In this document: positions 7,867 through 9,069 of the stretch, piece by piece
Layout: every line of letters starts with the position of its first letter
Position numbering within the stretch: position 1 is the first letter of the stretch
Assembly: GCA_900543615.1 (NCBI GenBank)
Contig: UQSC01000073.1
Coordinates: 1-9,069, forward strand
From: an uncultured Collinsella sp.
Lineage (GTDB): Bacteria > Actinomycetota > Coriobacteriia > Coriobacteriales > Coriobacteriaceae
DNA length: 9,069 bases
Direction: 5' to 3'
The notes under the pieces: model-generated
What the model was told of the DNA's origin: nothing
The model's database searches: none
Seen by the model: the letters and a program-made list of their open reading frames with translations, nothing else
Position numbers and translations under genes: made by a program

Positions 7867-8317
7867 CTAGAAGCAATCGCGATAACGTGGCCAGGCAAGG
7901 AGTGCCAGGGTCAGCGTCACGCCGATCTGGATGAGCGTCTGTTTGATATCGAGCGTGCCAGTAATCGCTACGGTGCGCAGCAGCGTCACGAATGCCTGGG
8001 GCAGACCGCCCAAAAAACCAAAGTGCGGCACCGAGCAGCATCTTGTCACCCATTTCGGGCTCAGCGTCACACGCCTCCGTGAGCGCGCGATACGCACGGA
8101 CCTCAAATGCAATCACCAATGCGATACCGGCGATTGAAACGAAAAGCGAGATTGATGACACTACGGGCACGAGCGGCGGCGCGACCGCACCTGTCGTCGC
8201 CTCCATAAGCACAAGCATCCCCGCATACGCGCAGGCCACGCCTGCAAGCGCCAACATGAACCGGCGAGCCTCCTGCCGGCGAACGATTGTCGTCACCCCA
8301 CGAAACCCTCGAGCCAT
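7867..8317 (-). pseudogene. Small four-helix membrane protein gene broken by a one-base frameshift
   Basis: The sequence codes for MARGFRGVTT... up to ...ALWFFG (103 residues) in one frame, then continues sensibly as GLPQAFVTLL...AWPRYRDCF (46 residues) in the frame one base further on. Skipping one base near the A6/C3 run at 8009-8017 gives a 149-residue protein with four predicted membrane helices (about 20-40, 48-72, 92-118, 124-141) and a stop at 7867-7869 next to the terminator. Without the skip the first frame runs to 7817 with a hydrophilic tail unlike a membrane protein. ATG at 8317 is preferred because GGGGAG lies 6 nt upstream; a TTG at 8338 is in frame but has no such site. The family was not recognised. 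It follows the HPr gene by 31 nt, probably in one transcript. A sequencing error at the homopolymer is as likely as a true mutation. Confidence 0.65.
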
Positions 8318-8348
8318 CGCCCTCTCCCCTCTCATCAAAGTCTTGCGG

Positions 8349-8621
8349 TTACTCGCCGCAACCGCTCTCGATCAGCTCAACCAGTGCATCGACGGCGGCT
8401 TGCTCGTCAGCACCATCGGCCGCAATCTCGACATCGCATCCGCACGCCATCCCCAGACCCATAACCATGAGAATCGACTTAGCATCCTTGGGGTCGCTGT
8501 CCTTGGTAACGTTGCGCACGGTCACCCTGCTCCCAAACCCGGATGCCTTCTGAACAAACAGAGAGGCAGGACGGGCATGGATACCGCTTGCGTTTACAAC
8601 GGTCGTGGTCTTTGAATACAT
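8349..8621 (-). CDS. ptsH: HPr phosphocarrier protein of the PTS
   Basis: A 90-residue HPr. It passes phosphate from PEP via Enzyme I to the EIIA domains of sugar transporters. The phosphorylation site is His15 in ASGIHARPAS (11-20), at exactly the canonical position. The region around KDAKSILMVMGLG (45-57) matches the regulatory-serine helix; the serine is residue 49, not 46, because the preceding loop (about 40-48) is three residues longer than in E. coli HPr. Whether an HPr kinase acts on it cannot be told from this window. The start at 8621 is chosen for HPr homology and an AAGGA site 5 nt upstream; an upstream in-frame ATG at 8681 would run through a hairpin. Enzyme I is not adjacent. 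It lies between a GH1 gene and a small membrane-protein gene on the same strand. Confidence 0.92.
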   Translation of the reverse strand: MYSKTTTVVNASGIHARPASLFVQKASGFGSRVTVRNVTKDSDPKDAKSILMVMGLGMACGCDVEIAADGADEQAAVDALVELIESGCGE

Positions 8622-8649
8622 CCGAGTCCTTCTTTCGATCAAGGTTTCC

Positions 8650-8688
8650 AAAAGCCGCCGGGACACCCACCTTACAGGCATCCCGGCG
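8650..8688 (-). terminator. Hairpin with short U-tract between the GH1 and HPr genes
   Basis: CGCCGGGA (8656-8663) pairs perfectly with TCCCGGCG (8681-8688). On the minus strand the stem is followed by GC and then TTTT (8653-8650), which fits an intrinsic terminator for the GH1 gene ending 12 nt before it. Only about 28 nt remain before the HPr start, too little for a complete promoter, so HPr may depend on readthrough or on a promoter overlapping the hairpin. Confidence 0.6.
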
Positions 8689-8699
8689 AGAGGGCCGAG

Positions 8700-9069
8700 C
8701 TACTCGACCACGATGTTGTCACTCGCGGTGTCGGCGCCGTTACTTGCGATGAGCTTCTTGTAGTAGAAGAAGCTCTTCTTCTTGCCACGCTTGCCGGTGC
8801 CGTCGCCATGGTCGTCCTGATCGACCGAAATCTGGCCATAGCGTTTAGTCATCTCGGACGTACCGGAGCTGATGAGATCAATGGGGCCCCACCAGGCGTA
8901 ACCGAAGACGTCAACGCCGTCGAGAATTGCCTGATGCATCTGCTCGACATGCTCCTTCATGTATTCGATATGAGCATCGTCATCGCAATAACCGTTCTCG
9001 TCGCGGTTCTCGGTCATGCCGTTACCGTTCTCGGCGATAAAGATCGGCAGGTGATAACGGTCGTAGATG
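8700..9069 (-). CDS. Glycoside hydrolase family 1, probable 6-phospho-beta-glucosidase, C-terminal part
   Basis: The window holds only the last 122 codons; the gene continues past the right edge. It opens with YDRYHLPIFIAENGNGM, whose Glu (codon 9030-9032) is the catalytic nucleophile of the GH1 I-x-E-N-G motif. Next come DDDAHIEYMKEHVEQM, GYAWWGPIDLISSGT and EMTKRYGQISVD, then KKSFFYYKKLIASNG near the end, the usual GH1 C-terminal pattern. The Ser-rich loop followed by K-R-Y resembles the phosphate-binding Ser/Lys/Tyr set of 6-phospho-glycosidases, so a phosphorylated beta-glucoside delivered by the PTS is the likely substrate. The HPr gene just downstream on the same strand agrees. A short Lys/Gly-rich and acidic tail ends at TAG (8700-8702). 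Family is certain; exact sugar is not. Confidence 0.92.
   Translation of the reverse strand, partial: IYDRYHLPIFIAENGNGMTENRDENGYCDDDAHIEYMKEHVEQMHQAILDGVDVFGYAWWGPIDLISSGTSEMTKRYGQISVDQDDHGDGTGKRGKKKSFFYYKKLIASNGADTASDNIVVE

Overview
The window looks like chromosomal DNA of a GC-rich, anaerobic, fermentative gut-type bacterium. Gene content (pyruvate formate-lyase, PTS HPr, a GH1 phospho-glycosidase, a two-subunit ABC exporter), strong AGGAG-type ribosome sites and GC-rich codons suggest a Collinsella-like member of the Coriobacteriia. That assignment is inferred from gene character and has not been tested by alignment.

Layout. (1) Positions 1-2555, minus strand: a pyruvate formate-lyase system split into two genes. 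A 683-residue core carries the Cys-Cys active site. A separate 83-residue glycyl-radical domain follows 85 nt downstream with its own strong ribosome site. Two hairpins lie in the gap between them and further stem-loops follow the second gene. (2) Positions 2556-3104: a 549-nt non-coding region between divergent genes. Its left part is AT-rich and holds a candidate pfl promoter and dyads. Its right part is dense with inverted repeats, including one that buries the GTG start of the next gene. (3) Positions 3105-7773, plus strand: a tightly overlapping operon of a MarR-family regulator and two half-transporters forming an asymmetric heterodimeric ABC exporter. The first subunit carries a large extracytoplasmic insert. 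A perfect 14-bp bidirectional terminator closes the operon. (4) Positions 7867-9069, minus strand: the 3' end of a GH1 (probably 6-phospho-beta-glucosidase) gene, a hairpin with a short U-tract, an HPr gene, and a small four-helix membrane protein gene broken by a single-base frameshift.

How the parts fit. The two PFL polypeptides together supply every catalytic residue of a normal PFL (Cys-Cys in one, radical Gly in the other), so they probably assemble into one enzyme making acetyl-CoA and formate from pyruvate. The MarR protein probably senses a compound exported by the transporter and represses its own operon; the operator dyads and structured leader are consistent with this. HPr and the GH1 enzyme belong to PTS sugar uptake, which delivers phosphorylated beta-glucosides to glycolysis and so ultimately pyruvate to PFL. 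The most unusual items are the split PFL, the structured leader of the marR gene and the frameshifted membrane gene.
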